Below are positions 60,190 to 64,000 of a DNA stretch of 64,000 nt, piece by piece. The stretch spans positions 176,006,294 to 176,070,293 of the forward strand of contig OZ018318.1 of the NCBI GenBank assembly GCA_963969495.1, in the 5' to 3' direction. The position numbers were made by a program, and so were the translations under genes. The DNA is from Ceratothoa steindachneri. Lineage: Eukaryota > Arthropoda > Malacostraca > Isopoda > Cymothoidae. Every line of letters begins with the position of its first letter. Within the stretch, counting starts at the first letter, position 1. Below the pieces are notes generated by a model. It worked only from the letters and a program-made list of their open reading frames with translations. It was not told the origin of the DNA and did no database searches.

Positions 60190-62540
60190 CCTAAAAAAGG
60201 GCTAAAAAAGATGAAAAATAAACATTCATAGCACGAATAAAGCCCAGATGGTCTTAATATAATTGGAGAGTGGCACCAGCACTGGGACCGGGATGTTGAG
60301 GTACACGTTCGATTACTAGATGTGAAAGTCTCAACGTGACCTCACCCCACAAATAGGAAGTATATCACAGTATTACTGCCAATGTCACCATTAAATGAAA
60401 GAAACGTGAAACCATAACAGCATTTATCCTTAACCCAGACTTAACTCTAGCTTCAAAGAGAGACCCTATTAGCATTATCAGGATTGTTTTACTTCATTTT
60501 AGACGACAATAAATATAATCGTATTCAACATTTAAACAAAGGGTAAAAGAGCTGAGTTGTGAGTGTTAGATAAATAGATTCTCAACTCGCTTAAGATGAT
60601 TGTTTCTTGCAAAATAACTAAAAAATCACATTGGGTTTCTCCTTTGGAGGTGAAGAGCTTAGTCCATTATATTGGCCATTGGTAATTCTTTATATTGATC
60701 CAAGAGATAATCTATGTTTTTATTTAATTTTACCACACATATTTAGATGTTAACTAACTCAAGCTGAAAGGTCTAGGTAGTTTTTCCCTACCTTTATTCG
60801 AAAGTAAATTCTTTAAATTACAAAGATATGATGAGGTTAATGTCCTGAAATGGATCTCTGCAGAAAATTGAATTATTATTTAATAATATATTCCTCCTGT
60901 TTTGGATTCAATAGCTTAGAATTTCTATAATCAATGTCTTTTCATTTATTTCCAGGAGTTTTCTTTACCTGTTTACTAATATACGATTTATTGAGAAATT
61001 TATTATAATTGAAATATCAAAGTCCTATATTGAAATTCTTTCCTGAATTGGAAACCTTATGTTGAAAATAAGCAAAGAAAGCAGAGATGTATAACAGATC
61101 TGTATAAAGGAATAAAAATCTTTTTACTGTATGAAAAATTATATATGTATTAAATTCTGGAATTCCAATTTATATTCCACATTTTTCACTGAATGCCAAA
61201 TTTGGAAGTGTCCTGATTTCCAAGTCAAATCATATATTTGACAAAACAATGTTTTTATATGCACATAATTGAATTATTTATAGTTAAATATGAGTTGAGC
61301 AGTTTCTCGGTTTCGGAAGAAACATCATCCTGCTATGTTTGGGAAATATAGAAAGTACTCCACACTCAGTGAGGCATGGAAGCTGTTAGATATTGCTCGT
61401 ATGAATGAGTCTGGGATCCTTTAAATTATTTTTCGCATTAATTCTGAATCTTCCGTTTTTTTGCAAAATCCCGTTTATTATTTCCTTGAGTTCTGTCATA
61501 GTTATTTAGTTTATGTTCTTATGTTCTAGGCTTCTGTTGTTAAGTAGTAATAAGGGCTTTTCTCTCCAAGTTTATGGTTTAAAAAGTCGATTATTCGTTG
61601 TACGCCTCCTTGTCAATGTCCTGTTCTTATGTTGAGGATAATTTACACATATCTTTCTAGTAGTTTTGGGATATTATTTCCATGTCATCTGGTTTGCTTA
61701 TCGTCCTGTTTTCATTTTTAACCTTAATTTTGCTTTCGTTCAAAAGATGAATTTTAGTTTCATGAATCCTCTCCAAATTTTGCCGAGTTGAGGACGTTAT
61801 CCTTAATTTAATTATTCTTATATTAGAGAAAATTCATTTTGTAATCAGAGGAGCCAAAATTTGAAGGCACATTAATTATATAGGAAGATAAAGGGCAGTT
61901 AAAATATTTTCCCTTAAAGGAATATCCTTAAGGGCTGATATTCAAATGTTCACGTTTAGTTAATAAACTAGAAAGGAGAGGACGATGGGTATTTTCAGGG
62001 AAAAAATATAAAGATTGAAACTCGATTTGCGGAAGTATCATTTCGCTAATATATAGAGTTATTTCTTTATTTCTAAGACACTTAATGGTTGTAAATTTCT
62101 CTAATTTGAGTTGGATGGAAGGTAAACTGAAGTGCCATGGGACTTAGACCCTCCTCATGTTTCTTTCAAAAAAGACCGTATTAAATATAGCATGTAATTA
62201 TAGGGAAGATTGGCCAAATCAAATAGTTCTTCTTCGTGTACCAAATGTCATTGAGAGAAATTTCGTTGAATTTACATTAATTAGATATTTCCAAGAAATA
62301 GATTGAAGGTTTATTTAAATAATTATCAGCTTTTATAAAATTTGTAAAATAATAAAAATTAATTTATAAAAATAATGACCCATTGTTTTAGTTTAAACTG
62401 TGTGCAATACTATCGTTTGAGGTCATTTACCTCTTCTTGTTTTGCCACACTCTTTACTCTGTTCATTCTCTTTTGTGTACTTGAGGAAGGCACACAAAAA
62501 CGCTTGGGCAATCATATTTTTTTGAGGGGGGTGGAATTTC
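60190..62540. other. Unassigned AT-rich DNA
   Basis: No coding region, RNA gene or repeat recognised. Confidence 0.5.
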
Positions 62541-62544
62541 AAAC

Positions 62545-62779
62545 ATATATATATATATATTTATATTTATGAGAATCGATGGGGAGAAAGAAAAGTCCAG
62601 ACACTATACAGAGCTCTTTATTGACGTTTCGCCTCTTGGCTTCCATTCTGAGGAAGCCAAGAGGCGAAACGTCAATAAAGAGCTCTGTATAATGTCTGGA
62701 CTTATCTTTCTCCCCATCCATTCTCACCTATACGTCAAGTCTTTCATTCATTTATATAAAATATATATATATATATATT
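62545..62779. repeat. ~76-bp near-perfect palindrome between (TA)n tracts
   Basis: Left arm 62569-62644 and right arm 62652-62727 are reverse complements with about three mismatches, around a 7-nt centre (attctga). (TA)n lies at 62545-62562 and 62761-62779. The right arm contains gcgaaacgtcaataaagagc. The layout resembles two inverted copies of a Penelope-like terminus, as at 17188-21130, but no coding sequence is present. Confidence 0.9.
62648..62673 (+). ncRNA. Hammerhead-ribozyme-like core (candidate)
   Basis: CTGAGGA (62648-62654) fits the CUGANGA core. A 3-bp helix gcc/ggc (62656-62658 with 62663-62665) closed by aaga comes next, then GAAA (62666-62669) and CGTC. Penelope-like elements are known to carry minimal hammerheads. 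A convincing stem III was not found. Confidence 0.35.
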
Positions 62780-62789
62780 AAAGCTATTA

Positions 62790-64000
62790 TGATTTGATTT
62801 GCCTAGTACTATGGATGCTTTTTATAACTTATGCGTTGTTTGACTCAAATCTTATATGTTTATGCTCACTTGAATTATCTTTGATATTGCCCAGTGCCTT
62901 TTTTCATTAAAACGTTTAGAATCCTAACACTATCTCAATTCCCAACCCGTTGTGTTCTAATTGGAATTTTTCAAAACTGACCTAAATATTTTAAGTCATT
63001 CTAACTTAAGGAGTAAGTATAGTGTCCGGTATATTTACTTTACACTACCTAGTCCTTCCTACTCCATCTAACTAGGTTAAGATTCAGTTGATGTCGTAAA
63101 ATCCTTCCGATGGTACACCATTTCCTGAAGCTATGCCTTTTTAAGAAGAATTCTATGATTGAGCAACTTCGTATATAAACCTGAAAGAATTTCAAAATTG
63201 AATTATGAGCAGAAATTGATTTCGATATAAAGAAATTATTGAAAGAAGTTCTGAAAATGTTTTGGGGGATACCTTATTTTCCCCTTCTTCTAGAAACTGA
63301 AGTGTATTTATGTGTAGTATTTTTTGTTAGGTTATTGGATTTATAACATGGGAGTGACTTAGCGAAGGAAGGTATTAGAGTGTAGCTTATTCAAAAATTC
63401 TTATTATCATTACCCGTTGTATTTCAAATTTTACCTCCCCTATAAGTTCGCCTTGTTTGTGTCTACAAACATATATAAATGAGCCATTTCTACGATGTCT
63501 CTGCACATCTGGCTACAATTTGATAGTCCAGTTTACTCCAACATCCTCCATATTCTTGGTTTTACAACATCTGTTGCTCTTGTATCGGTGTTTTCCAGGT
63601 TTCTTCATGTGGTGTGCATAATTCATATGAGAGATATAGACTTCTTTATCATTATTAATTTAGAAATCATTGTAATTTATATTTCTTTGGTGTTGATACT
63701 TGCTTTTAAATCTTGACATCCTGAAAGGAAAAGGACTGTGTTATTTAGCTTGATTAAAATCATTTTAAAATTTCATTACTCTATGATTTTCAAGGCAAAA
63801 TCTAAATGAGGAATCTTGATTTGGCCCTTTTTAAAAAAATCTTCTTTAAAATTACGAAGTTAGTCCAAATGAAACTACTAGGATAACTCGAAATGAATTT
63901 CCTTTGTTATTCAAAAAATTAGTTTATAAAACAAAATTAATCTCGAGACTAACGATTAAGCTGATGGAAATTAATCCTGGAGGAAAAACAGTCTCTAATG
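62790..64000. other. Unassigned AT-rich DNA
   Basis: No gene, RNA or repeat recognised. An open stretch at 63495-63716 is hydrophobic but has no known motif. Confidence 0.45.

Noticed and set aside
62375..62572. 65-codon frame before the palindrome
   Set aside because: Runs into the (TA)n tract and has no motif.

Overview
This is eukaryotic, AT-rich nuclear DNA. I recognise no intact host gene, rRNA or standard tRNA. Almost everything identifiable is a decayed transposable element, a satellite or a microsatellite. Several families point to an arthropod, and a crustacean is plausible: long (TA)n tracts, a Penelope-like element pair, an I-group LINE, a CR1-like LINE, two mariner/Tc1-type transposases and an uncharacterised protein family I know mainly from arthropod genomes. 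No host marker was available to fix the species.

Layout. 1-650 is unassigned. 660-2168 and 9977-10445 are the two halves of a degenerate ~120-130 bp satellite, split by LTR retrotransposon E1 (2169-9976). A solo LTR of the same family lies at 10878-12101, with a perfect 5-bp target duplication. A minus-strand mariner/Tc1 relic fills 12180-13060. 17190-21130 holds two Penelope-like fragments head to head, one split by a 1.6-kb insertion, with (TA)n at both outer ends. 22481-24185 has a 290-bp tandem duplication plus a dispersed third copy. 25260-25920 is a long polypurine tract. 29270-34900 is a nearly complete minus-strand I-group LINE. 36390-37290 is a plus-strand mariner-like relic. 40852-47096 is E2, a sister of E1 that lacks integrase. 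47707-54150 is E3, a more distant relative. 55218-56950 is a minus-strand pseudogene of the uncharacterised arthropod family. 57840-60180 is a CR1-like relic. 62569-62727 is a ~76-bp palindrome with a hammerhead-like core between (TA)n tracts.

The most notable system is the group of LTR elements. In E1 and E3 the order is gag, protease, integrase with a GPY/F module, then reverse transcriptase and RNase H. This is the Ty1/copia gene order, yet the domains are of Ty3/gypsy type. To my knowledge that combination defines the Gmr1-like group, described mainly from deuterostomes. E2 keeps the same flanking domains around an internal deletion that removed integrase. E1 and E2 have a tRNA-Leu-type primer site separated from the 5' LTR by a (TA)n microsatellite, and their LTRs carry 3-4 tandem ~80-bp units rich in inverted repeats. 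All three reverse transcriptases have lost the YxDD catalytic pair (YFDN, YLDH, YFNN), so none of these copies can be autonomous.
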